A DNA stretch of 64,000 bases, from IMG/VR virus record IMGVR_UViG_3300005976_000005, positions 1 through 64,000 of that record. One strand, written 5' to 3'. Below, in pieces: positions 57,451 to 64,000 of the stretch. Origin of the DNA: a virus. The position numbers were made by a program, and so were the translations under genes. Within the stretch, counting starts at the first letter, position 1. Each line of letters begins with the position of its first letter. The notes under the pieces are model-generated. The model made no database searches. It worked only from the letters and a program-made list of their open reading frames with translations, and was not told the DNA's origin.

Positions 57451-57982
57451 TTAGAATTCTATATGAGTCGACTACAAACCTAATTTGGAATTTACAATCG
57501 GAAACGGCGCTGTGCTTAACATCAAGTTTATCTTCAAACTTTTTAACAGAAACTTTAGATAGCCAAGATATAGTACGACAGTCCATAATTCTTTTGTAAC
57601 TCCAAGGAGTTTTCAAACCAAAGGAGGAATATGCTTGATTTAGTAATGGAATATCAAATCCATTACCCCAAACTTTGAAATCGTCAATTAAATTATCTTT
57701 ACAGAACTCAGACAACTTGTAAAGAGAATTCTTCAAATCAAATTCTCTGTGTGCTTGTATCTGTTTATTTCTAGCTTCAAATTCCTGACTCATCCAAAAC
57801 TTTATAGTACTCCACTCAACCTTCCTATTTCCAATTTGTTCTTGAACTTCTGGATAAATCTCAAATTCATTTCCAGTCTCTCCTTCAAAATTGAAGGGAA
57901 CTGCTCCTATTTCTATGACAACAGCATCGGCACAGACTCCAAATGTTTCTAGGTCAATCATAAGATTATCAAACTTATTCAT
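57440..57982 (-). CDS. 3'-5' exonuclease, DnaQ-like (RNase H fold)
   Basis: 180 aa. NLMIDLETFGVCADAVVIEIG is the ExoI DxE motif; VWGNGFDIPLLNQAY the ExoII Asp; VKHSAVSDCKFQIRFV the ExoIII HxxxxxD. Similar to phage RecE/exonuclease VIII-like proteins. May degrade DNA or RNA 3' ends. Confidence 0.85.
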   Translation of the reverse strand: MNKFDNLMIDLETFGVCADAVVIEIGAVPFNFEGETGNEFEIYPEVQEQIGNRKVEWSTIKFWMSQEFEARNKQIQAHREFDLKNSLYKLSEFCKDNLIDDFKVWGNGFDIPLLNQAYSSFGLKTPWSYKRIMDCRTISWLSKVSVKKFEDKLDVKHSAVSDCKFQIRFVVDSYRILKLY

Positions 57983-58118
57983 CATTCAAACCTTTCTCTA
58001 AACGTTCTCTGGTTTCTTCTACTATCTTTTCGTATTCGTTTATCCAATCAACAATCTCGTTTATCTTATCGAGGATGTCATTGTCGTCAACTAGATATTT
58101 ACTTTTTAGTCTTTCCAT
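57975..58118 (-). CDS. coiled-coil protein, 47 aa
   Basis: ILDKINEIVDWINEYEKIVE forms an amphipathic helix. Ends inside the start of the exonuclease gene. Confidence 0.55.
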   Translation of the reverse strand: MERLKSKYLVDDNDILDKINEIVDWINEYEKIVEETRERLEKGLNDE

Positions 58119-58185
58119 GAGCAATTCTCTCCAATACATTTTCTAAACAAAGTGTTAATTTATCGATGTTTTCTAACAGCACCAT
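58099..58185 (-). CDS. possible 28-aa peptide or end of a broken membrane gene
   Basis: MVLLENIDKLTLCLENVLER from 58185; upstream in frame AFIFLAITF hints at a membrane segment cut off from the ATG at 58255 by a stop/frame change. Low certainty. Confidence 0.3.
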   Translation of the reverse strand: MVLLENIDKLTLCLENVLERIAHGKTKK

Positions 58186-58295
58186 AAATGTGATAGCTAA
58201 GAAAATGAAAGCTAGACACGGAAAAAATAAACAAGAATTTCTATGAAATTTGAATACATAATTTATCTCCCACTCGTTTTAATAATGAATACGAT

Positions 58296-58487
58296 TTATG
58301 CTTTACCAATGGGCATTCCAGCTTTTATGTAGCAATCAGTACAGTAGAATAAACCAGTTTCTCTGTTGAATGTTCCTTCGTTGTACCTTACATATTCCTC
58401 AGGTGTGCATTCACAATCTTCAGCTTCAATGATGTACTCTTTCAATTCTGAAGGATTCTTGTTACAAACCTTACATCTCATTTCCAT
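58296..58487 (-). CDS. zinc protein, 63 aa
   Basis: MRCKVCNKN, DCECTPEE, FYCTDCYIKA: three CxxC-type pairs. Overlaps the ATP-grasp gene. Confidence 0.6.
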   Translation of the reverse strand: MEMRCKVCNKNPSELKEYIIEAEDCECTPEEYVRYNEGTFNRETGLFYCTDCYIKAGMPIGKA

Positions 58488-59301
58488 AATCTCTCCTTAC
58501 TATCTGTAAAGCTCTTTCTACGACTGGCTTCAAGTCACATCCATATAAACCGGCACAACTGAAACTATTAAGTTCCATAACGTGAAACTTGTAGTCAGAA
58601 GTTTGGCAAATATCAACGGTATACATTGGGTCTGGCTGGTAAACCATAGCAGTGTCAGCAGCCAATTCAAATGCTTCATCTTCCCACTTAGCAACATATT
58701 CAGATTCGTAATCTCTTTTGTATTGACTTCCTGAAATGATTTCACCTTCAGAAGCAATGAACCTCCACTCTGCTATAATGTCGTACCAGCTTGGTTTGGC
58801 TATAAGAAGTATATCATCTTCCTTACATCCCATCCTTACCCAGAACCAATCCTGGTTCCAGTAAGGTTCTCTGTACATAAAGACCATTCCTGTAAATGGC
58901 TTTAGTCCTGATGAAGGTCTTATGAATATCCTGTTAGTCTTATCCTCACCATACTCTTTGAGAATTGAGGGCATGTTTTTCTCTACGTTAGCTCTTGTCT
59001 CAAACAGACAATCACCATTGAAGAGAGGTAATCCAGCTTCTTTGAGAATTGGATAGTATTTGACACACTCGTAGTTATCAACTGTCAACCAAGGACCTGG
59101 CTTCCAGTTGGTTTCCTTCTTTATTTGAAGAGCTAAGTTGATTGAGGTCTGAGCCAATACAATGTCATCATCGTCGAAGAAGTTGAGCTTAGCACCATCG
59201 AATGGGATGTACTTCTCAGAACGGACAACACAACCTTGATTTCTTGCTTCTTCAGCAAGCACATCAAACTTATTGTCCATAAACCATTTTGAATTTATCA
59301 T
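58471..59301 (-). CDS. ATP-grasp enzyme (DUF4343-like)
   Basis: 276 aa from ATG 59301. IFIRPSSGLKPFTGMVF, IIAEWRFIASEGEIISGSQY and TVDICQTSDYKFHVMELNSF are ATP-grasp signatures; the family makes carboxylate-amine bonds. The open frame extends to ATG 59442, but a full promoter (59332-59360) lies inside that extension, so the shorter start is preferred. Confidence 0.75.
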   Translation of the reverse strand: MINSKWFMDNKFDVLAEEARNQGCVVRSEKYIPFDGAKLNFFDDDDIVLAQTSINLALQIKKETNWKPGPWLTVDNYECVKYYPILKEAGLPLFNGDCLFETRANVEKNMPSILKEYGEDKTNRIFIRPSSGLKPFTGMVFMYREPYWNQDWFWVRMGCKEDDILLIAKPSWYDIIAEWRFIASEGEIISGSQYKRDYESEYVAKWEDEAFELAADTAMVYQPDPMYTVDICQTSDYKFHVMELNSFSCAGLYGCDLKPVVERALQIVRRDYGNEM

Positions 59302-59331
59302 GTAATACCTACCATCTCTTTCTTTTATTAT

Positions 59332-59360
59332 AATATAACATATTATACCAATGCTGTCAA
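59332..59360 (-). promoter_or_regulatory. promoter for the ATP-grasp gene
   Basis: TTGACA at 59355-59360, 17 bp, TATATT at 59332-59337. Confidence 0.7.
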
Positions 59361-59434
59361 GATGCTTCTTCCACATCTCTGTTTCTTTTCTAACGCATTC
59401 TGATTTCCATTCTCCAAAACCTTCTATAACGAAC

Positions 59435-59638
59435 TTAATCATTTTTCTTCCTTATTTCATATCCAAGCTCATGAAGCTCATAAATAAGTTCACAGACAAG
59501 CGAAGCTCTTGTTGCTTGTTCTATGTAGTTGTAAAGTTTACCACTCTCGTCAAATTTAGCATTAGCAGCATTATGAAAAGAAGTATATAATGCGTTATAC
59601 TCATCATGACCAAACATCTTACATAACTTATTCTTCAT
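59435..59638 (-). CDS. hypothetical protein, 67 aa
   Basis: MKNKLCKMFGHDEYNALYTS..., LVCELIYELHELGYEIRKK. Helical; unknown. Confidence 0.6.
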   Translation of the reverse strand: MKNKLCKMFGHDEYNALYTSFHNAANAKFDESGKLYNYIEQATRASLVCELIYELHELGYEIRKKND

Positions 59639-59788
59639 CTTTCTTCTCCACAAATTCTAGACAATCACAATATTTACATCCAACATTTTCCATATTATCG
59701 TATGAGTCAAAATGTCCACACTTACATATTCTATCGTCACCATAGTAAGGATTGTAAACATCGAGAACTATTTCTTTATATTATTCAT
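59628..59788 (-). pseudogene. zinc protein, frameshifted in an A-run near its start
   Basis: MNNIK, then with one A restored near 59773 the frame reads EIVLDVYNPYYGDDRICKCG, GCKYCDCLEFVEKKDEE. Ends at TAA 59628 inside the next gene's start. Confidence 0.5.
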
Positions 59789-59924
59789 CATCCTCTATCT
59801 TTTGTATCTTTACAGAAGAAGCTGTCATATTCAACTGATCGTAAATAAACTCCTCACAAGCTTCTTCCATCTCTTCTTCAGTTTCATAACCATCCAACCA
59901 CAAATCAACAATAAACTTTGGCAT
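59781..59924 (-). CDS. hypothetical acidic protein, 47 aa
   Basis: MPKFIVDLWLDGYETEEEME..., a phage-type small protein. GGAGTAATT precedes ATG 59924. Confidence 0.6.
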   Translation of the reverse strand: MPKFIVDLWLDGYETEEEMEEACEEFIYDQLNMTASSVKIQKIEDDE

Positions 59925-59926
59925 AA

Positions 59927-60727
59927 TTACTCCTTATCAACGTCTACAAATTTCTGAATGTAATCTCTATCCTTAGTAAAGATTGGAGGTTCTTTGTCAA
60001 TGTAATACTCAGTTCTGATAGTCCCATCGTAATCGTAACCGACTGACACTGCTTTATTATCAACCACATTTATAGATGTCTGTTTCATTTCGGATACAAA
60101 GTACCTTTTATAAACACAACTACCCATCTTCTTCTCTGTATCAATGTCGTTCCAGTTGATGCCTTTCTGACTCCAAAGCATCTCCTGAATTTCATCACAT
60201 GACTTTCCATGAAGTTCCTTGTGAGAAAAGACGGATTGACCTACCATTTGAATACTGTTTCTTGTGGCATCTTGTTGGCGCCAGATGAAGTAGTTCACCA
60301 CTTCTTCTTTTGGAATACTAAAAACACGGGCATCAAAGAATGCTGGTTTACCAAATCCATAATTCTTGAAGAATATTCTGTTAAAATAAGCCGTACACAT
60401 AGAAGCAGCAACAGAAACTATCTTCTGAACCTTATAGTCGAACCATGCCTGAGTCTTAAACTTTTTATAGTCAGTCAGGAGAAGGCTAATTTCATCTGAC
60501 TGTGTGTACCCAAACTCACAACCTTCGATATTTTCTACCAAATTTCTTGTGGTGGTTGTCATACATTGTATTAAGTTTTCATCAAAAGGTCTTTTCATTC
60601 CTTTTGTGAATGTATGAAAAGCTTTACCGTCTAAACGAATTATAACAGGAGTCCTGCGAGTAAGTCTCGTTTGTGAGACAGACTCGTAGTTTGTTTTCAT
60701 TCTGTCACCAAGTGAAGTTTTATCCAT
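59927..60727 (-). CDS. Thg1-like 3'-5' RNA polymerase
   Basis: 266 aa. VIIRLDGKAFHTFTKGMKRP, then GYTQSDEISLLL (paired Asp) match the catalytic palm of tRNA-His guanylyltransferases and Thg1-like proteins, which add nucleotides to the 5' end of RNAs; Thg1-like proteins of phages and bacteria repair 5'-truncated tRNAs. KMGSCVYKRYF and SHKELHGKS are also typical. Confidence 0.93.
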   Translation of the reverse strand: MDKTSLGDRMKTNYESVSQTRLTRRTPVIIRLDGKAFHTFTKGMKRPFDENLIQCMTTTTRNLVENIEGCEFGYTQSDEISLLLTDYKKFKTQAWFDYKVQKIVSVAASMCTAYFNRIFFKNYGFGKPAFFDARVFSIPKEEVVNYFIWRQQDATRNSIQMVGQSVFSHKELHGKSCDEIQEMLWSQKGINWNDIDTEKKMGSCVYKRYFVSEMKQTSINVVDNKAVSVGYDYDGTIRTEYYIDKEPPIFTKDRDYIQKFVDVDKE

Positions 60728-60734
60728 TATTCAT

Positions 60735-60779
60735 TTACCTCTTTTTAAATCCATTTTCAAAATATACTGCAGGTTCCAT
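60735..60779 (-). CDS. 14-aa bridging peptide
   Basis: MEPAVYFENGFKKR between two genes, coupled by TAATG overlap upstream. Possible leader of the Thg1-like gene. Confidence 0.35.
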   Translation of the reverse strand: MEPAVYFENGFKKR

Positions 60780-60991
60780 TATCTTTTCCTCTTTGGGCAC
60801 CACTTTGGTACTGGTGGAAGTTTCTCATGCCAATCAACATATCCTGCTATTAGCCTTGGTAATTCCTTAGGTGTTTTTTTATAGCAATAATAGTCAAAGG
60901 CTACCTCAAAAGAATCTCCAGTGTAGGTTCTCTTCTTTTGGCATTCTTTACATTCCAAACAATCCTTTATATAGATTGCTGTCTTACTCAT
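60779..60991 (-). CDS. Cys-rich protein, 70 aa
   Basis: IKDCLECKECQKKRTYTGDS, DYYCYKKTPKELPRLI, WCPKRKR. Likely zinc; recalls small phage proteins. ATG 60991 overlaps the upstream gene end. Confidence 0.6.
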   Translation of the reverse strand: MSKTAIYIKDCLECKECQKKRTYTGDSFEVAFDYYCYKKTPKELPRLIAGYVDWHEKLPPVPKWCPKRKR

Positions 60992-61274
60992 TACTTTCTC
61001 CAAATGCTCTTACGAAAGCTTTTCCAAAATCTTTTTCTGAGTCTTCATCCTCAGTTTCTTCACTCTCACTTTCAATGTCTCTCTCGCTGTCAGTTGTAAA
61101 TTCTGTTACAAAACACTTCTTGCCTTTTATCTCAGAGAAGTCATTACTATTATTGAATTGACAATGCTCAACATTCACTCCGAACTTCTCTAGTGCTTTT
61201 GATATAATAGAAACTAACTTCGTTTTACCTGATCTTTCCGCTCCAATCACCTGAATAATAAAATCATTTTTCAT
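60984..61274 (-). CDS. P-loop protein, 96 aa
   Basis: IIQVIGAERSGKTKLVSIIS is a Walker A motif, but the rest is short, with an acidic Ser/Glu tail. May be a truncated kinase or ATPase. Confidence 0.6.
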   Translation of the reverse strand: MKNDFIIQVIGAERSGKTKLVSIISKALEKFGVNVEHCQFNNSNDFSEIKGKKCFVTEFTTDSERDIESESEETEDEDSEKDFGKAFVRAFGESNE

Positions 61275-61309
61275 TGTTATTTCCTCATCTATTCTCCGAT
61301 CGTATAAAG

Positions 61310-61711
61310 TTAAGTTCTTTCATAGCCCTTCACAAGCGTATCGTTGTACCACTTTCTTCTTTCCAAGTTCATAGCAGTACCCGACTTCTCGCAACCAGGT
61401 CTAACCCAAGCAATGTCAGCATCGGATGCCTTTGTCATTGCGAAGTCTCTATCCGCACCGCTATTGAAATTTCCGATGAGAGTAAACCCTGCGTTGTGTC
61501 TGGGATTGTCAAACATATGGTAAATGGTTACTTCCTTTACACCCATAGCCTTTAGATACTTTTGTGCCAAATCATCAACACCCTCACAATCACCAACCAC
61601 GAAACTTACATCTGATTCGTTGATCTTATTCCACAGAACAGGTTCGTAATGCTTAATGAATTCTTCTTCAGTAATGTTCCTGTGACCCGAAATGAAATAA
61701 GTCTTACTCAT
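61310..61711 (-). CDS. SLOG-superfamily protein (YspA-like)
   Basis: 133 aa. ISGHRNITEEEFIKHY, FVVGDCEGVDDLAQKYL, TIYHMFDNPRHN, ADADIAWVRPG fit the nucleotide-binding SLOG fold of DprA/YspA-type proteins. Second SLOG protein in the window (see 41208). Possibly senses signalling nucleotides. Confidence 0.7.
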   Translation of the reverse strand: MSKTYFISGHRNITEEEFIKHYEPVLWNKINESDVSFVVGDCEGVDDLAQKYLKAMGVKEVTIYHMFDNPRHNAGFTLIGNFNSGADRDFAMTKASDADIAWVRPGCEKSGTAMNLERRKWYNDTLVKGYERT

Positions 61712-61910
61712 TAAACCTCCATATAAATGCGTGCGTTATTTATAACAACAAATCCCCATGTAACAATTGCTAAACCGTCAATGAATGTTGTGAACTCAGG
61801 TGTAAAGTTGAGTAAATATACCTCTCTTTACATGTTGATGGAAACAAAAACATGGAGCCTATGTTCATCACTAACAGAGCTACAAGAATGATGTTAATTG
61901 TGTGGATCAT
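61711..61910 (-). pseudogene. small membrane protein, frameshifted
   Basis: MIHTINIILVALLVMNIGSM then, one base missing near 61806, LNFTPEFTTFIDGLAIVTWG and FVVINNARIYMEV. The end overlaps the next start (TAATG), supporting one original gene. Confidence 0.5.
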
Positions 61911-61939
61911 ATAGAACCTTTCGTCGATTGTTTATAAAA

Positions 61940-61981
61940 AATATAACATGTTATGGCTCCCATGTCAAGAAGCCATAACAT
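61940..61981 (-). promoter_or_regulatory. promoter inside a terminator hairpin
   Basis: TTGACA at 61963-61968, 17 bp, TATATT at 61940-61945. The -35 lies in the loop of an 11-bp hairpin (ATGTTATGGCT pairs across 61947-61981) followed by TATATTTTTT; it probably ends the nucleotidyltransferase transcript and starts the next. Confidence 0.65.
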
Positions 61982-61985
61982 TTGA

Positions 61986-62930
61986 TTAGCACGAAGCAGG
62001 ACCTCCTGCCCAACGTGATTCCATCTTGTCAAGCCTTTCCCAAACATCTTTGGCTGTTATGTACTCTGATTGTACTTTACCAAAATTATCAAAGCTACCA
62101 TACCAACTCTCAATACATTCTGCGAGAAGAACTTTTAGTTCTCCAAGACGAGGCTTTGGTGAAATAGCATTTTGAGTTAGTGCCTTCTTCTCAAGAGCTT
62201 CAAGTCTTTCACTTACAACTCTTTCAAATGTCTTCCATTCGCCCCATTCACCCTTTCTCATTGCCTTACACTCTTCCTTGTTTCTCATAAGGTCAATGGT
62301 TCCCTCGTCAAGAAGTTGGTTGAGTTGGTCAAGAAGTCTCAATGAATGATAAGCCATCTTGGTATCGTAACCCCACTTGTCAAGGTACTCCTGTCTTTTA
62401 GGAGTCTCTGCTTTACCTCTTTCAACACAACGACGGATTCGAGCAACTTGCTGAAATAAGTATCCTTTGAAGGCATTGAATGTCCTCATAGAAAGAAACT
62501 TATGCTTGTTATCTCTGAGCATCCAAGCAATGTCAGTTCCAAATGTAACAAGATGTCTCCTTACAAAAAGAACTTCAATAAGGTTTGGAGAACCCTTTAC
62601 TCCAGCAAGATAGAAAAATCTTACGAGACTGTTCCATTCACCTTCAACATCTGAATGAGTACTATCTGGAATAACAATACGCTTGTTCTCACCCTTGACT
62701 TCCTTGAACTCAAAGTTTGGAACAGTCTCAAATCCAGGAATGTATCCGTACCTTTGAGGCCATAGATGTTCCTCTTTTGGCATAACAAGAGCAACAATGT
62801 CAACGTCTGATTCTGGAGTTGCCAATCCGTAAGCCTGGCTTCCCATAATACATTCGTAAAGAAGATTTGACGAAAGCCATTGCTCGTCCTTATTGAATCT
62901 CTCTCTTGCGAAGAGTTCAGTATAAATCAT
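61986..62930 (-). CDS. repair-type nucleotidyltransferase (YcgL/NTransf_3-like)
   Basis: 314 aa. CIMGSQAYGLATPESDVDIV gives the G-S...DxD of the polymerase-beta superfamily; the long helical C-terminal domain matches proteins annotated as RNA-repair pathway nucleotidyltransferases. It may add nucleotides to broken RNA ends. Fits RtcB, ligase and Thg1-like genes nearby. Confidence 0.85.
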   Translation of the reverse strand: MIYTELFARERFNKDEQWLSSNLLYECIMGSQAYGLATPESDVDIVALVMPKEEHLWPQRYGYIPGFETVPNFEFKEVKGENKRIVIPDSTHSDVEGEWNSLVRFFYLAGVKGSPNLIEVLFVRRHLVTFGTDIAWMLRDNKHKFLSMRTFNAFKGYLFQQVARIRRCVERGKAETPKRQEYLDKWGYDTKMAYHSLRLLDQLNQLLDEGTIDLMRNKEECKAMRKGEWGEWKTFERVVSERLEALEKKALTQNAISPKPRLGELKVLLAECIESWYGSFDNFGKVQSEYITAKDVWERLDKMESRWAGGPASC

Positions 62931-62952
62931 TTTTTACCACTCCTTTTATCAT

Positions 62953-63015
62953 TTAATCCAATAGTTCCTCAGCATCTCCTCCATATATACTTCTTATCAT
63001 TTCTCTCAAAGTCAT
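62953..63015 (-). CDS. 20-aa peptide
   Basis: GAGGTAGAA precedes ATG 63015; MTLREMIRSIYGGDAEELLD. Sits between ligase and nucleotidyltransferase; coupling role likely. Confidence 0.4.
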   Translation of the reverse strand: MTLREMIRSIYGGDAEELLD

Positions 63016-63017
63016 TT

Positions 63018-63653
63018 CTACCTCAGTTCATTTCTAACAACCTTCTCATTCATCCAATGTGTTCCTGTCTGTACGTGGTTCTCTCTCACGTACTTTACTA
63101 CTGAGGTTCCAAAATCATCGATTCTGAACCTATCAAAAAGCCTCACAACATATCCTTCGACTTCATCCTTTGAAGTCCTAACATAATCATTGAAAGCTTT
63201 CTGGATTGCTGAGATGTTATATTCTCCCGTGTAAATTACGGGAACTGTAGCAAGCTCCAAAATATCTGAAATCAGTTTGGTTTCATTCCAATCAAGACAA
63301 ACGTCGTTTTCCCAAGCAGAAAAAACAAGGAAGTAGTCTTCTAAGTTCTTGTAATGAATGGAGTGCTTGGCATAAAGGTTCTCACCACATACCCTGACAT
63401 TCTCTCCAATAATACCCATTACTTTCTCTGCCCAAATCCTTTTTACAAATGTACGTGAAGGATGATTAGCAGAGTCCATAGAACGAGCATGGATACCTTT
63501 ATGATACATTGAAGTATTCTCACCATCCATCTTTATGGTTACAACAACTTCCTTATCAATAAAGTGCTCATCAGTGCTTAGCACCTTATCATCATTGGTT
63601 GCTCCCGGAGACCAAGGGAGATGAAATGTTCTCGGATACTTGTACGTTCTCAT
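63018..63653 (-). CDS. RNA ligase (Rnl-type), 211 aa
   Basis: VVVTIKMDGENTSMY holds motif I (Lys of KxDGxN), VCGENLYAKHSIHY motif III-like, VEGYVVRLF motif IV and VVKYVRENHV motif V. This is an intact ATP-type RNA ligase, in contrast to the broken one at 5404. Probably reseals nicked RNA. Confidence 0.88.
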   Translation of the reverse strand: MRTYKYPRTFHLPWSPGATNDDKVLSTDEHFIDKEVVVTIKMDGENTSMYHKGIHARSMDSANHPSRTFVKRIWAEKVMGIIGENVRVCGENLYAKHSIHYKNLEDYFLVFSAWENDVCLDWNETKLISDILELATVPVIYTGEYNISAIQKAFNDYVRTSKDEVEGYVVRLFDRFRIDDFGTSVVKYVRENHVQTGTHWMNEKVVRNELR

Positions 63654-63663
63654 AATGACAATC

Positions 63664-63936
63664 CTATTTGACCTTCAGATTCAATCCTCTCTTTTTCCAT
63701 TCTCCAGTACCAAAGCACCAATTACACAAAACCTTATTGGGACATGCTACAAAGCAATCGAAAAGTTCGCTGAACTCAACTTCAATAGCCATCCACCTTC
63801 CATCAAGTTTATAGCTACTATTCCAAAAAGTTTCAAGCTTTTTTCCACAACACATACAGATATGAATAATTTTGAAGTGTCTTATCTTATCAACCTTGTT
63901 CTTTCTTTCTTGCCAAGTAGTCGCATAGTCAAACAT
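63664..63936 (-). CDS. zinc protein, 90 aa
   Basis: ICMCCGKKLETFW and CPNKVLCNWCFGTGEWKK: Cys pairs, phage-type small protein. ATG 63936. Confidence 0.6.
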   Translation of the reverse strand: MFDYATTWQERKNKVDKIRHFKIIHICMCCGKKLETFWNSSYKLDGRWMAIEVEFSELFDCFVACPNKVLCNWCFGTGEWKKRGLNLKVK

Positions 63937-63942
63937 TGTATT

Positions 63943-64000
63943 CTATTCAAGACCGTGACCAAGAATAGTTCCTATCACACCCACAAATTCTACTTCACTG
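63943..64000 (-). CDS. C-terminal end of an upstream gene, cut by window edge
   Basis: Reads SEVEFVGVIGTILGHGLE to TAG 63943. Too short to identify. Confidence 0.4.
   Translation of the reverse strand, partial: SEVEFVGVIGTILGHGLE

Overview
The window looks like part of a large phage or phage-like extrachromosomal element of a bacterium, seen outside its structural region. Genes are densely packed, mostly on the minus strand, with overlapping stop/start codons, good Shine-Dalgarno sites and many tiny conserved proteins. About thirty near-identical housekeeping-type promoters (TTGAC[AT], 17 bp, TATATT) head short transcription units. No terminase, capsid, portal, tail or ribosomal gene is present, so the phage assignment is an inference from gene style and cargo (RtcB, RNA ligases, Thg1-like, NrnA-like, YqeY, ATP-grasp, MoxR/VWA, a phage-style CRISPR locus lacking adaptation genes).

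Layout. 0-7.5 kb: a TnpB fragment, two tRNAs, rtcB, an HNH protein, a small lipoprotein, a type II restriction-modification pair, and an RNA ligase broken by an intein with an endonuclease relic. 7.6-9.9 kb: an IS607-type element inserted in a small membrane-protein gene. 9.9-19.4 kb: NrnA-like phosphoesterase, ppGpp-type HD hydrolase, YqeY, radical SAM protein, a kinase-like protein and many small proteins. 19.4-29.3 kb: a GC-richer block with a UvrD-like helicase, regulators and a SprT-like protease, split into short units by repeated promoters and containing candidate structured RNAs. 29.3-30.5 kb: a divergent control region with paired DnaA-like boxes, an inverted repeat and tandem repeats. 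30.5-35.3 kb: the main plus-strand gene block, an overlapping array of about 25 small ORFs, most starting M-x-x-W. 35.3-41.7 kb: minus-strand operons of unknown proteins plus a methyltransferase and a SLOG-like protein. 41.8-48.6 kb: a 22-repeat CRISPR array with cas6, cas5, cas7 and cas3. 48.6-64 kb: zinc proteins, a patatin, two glycosyltransferases, VWA and MoxR proteins, an exonuclease, ATP-grasp, Thg1-like, SLOG, a nucleotidyltransferase and a second RNA ligase.

How it fits together. RtcB, two RNA ligases, a Thg1-like polymerase, a repair-type nucleotidyltransferase, a DHH phosphoesterase and tRNAs form a plausible RNA-repair set that could undo host tRNA or RNA cleavage. The CRISPR locus and the restriction-modification pair look like weapons against competing mobile elements. 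Several mobile endonucleases (TnpB, intein relic, stand-alone homing-type endonucleases) have entered between or inside genes. The strongest candidates for new biology are the MxxW small-protein array (30.5-35.3 kb), the I-F2-like CRISPR system paired with a Cas6e-like nuclease, the short RNAs sharing a core, and the fractured RNA ligase. Many small genes carry single-base frameshifts or early stops; these could be real decay or residual assembly errors, and this cannot be settled from the sequence alone.
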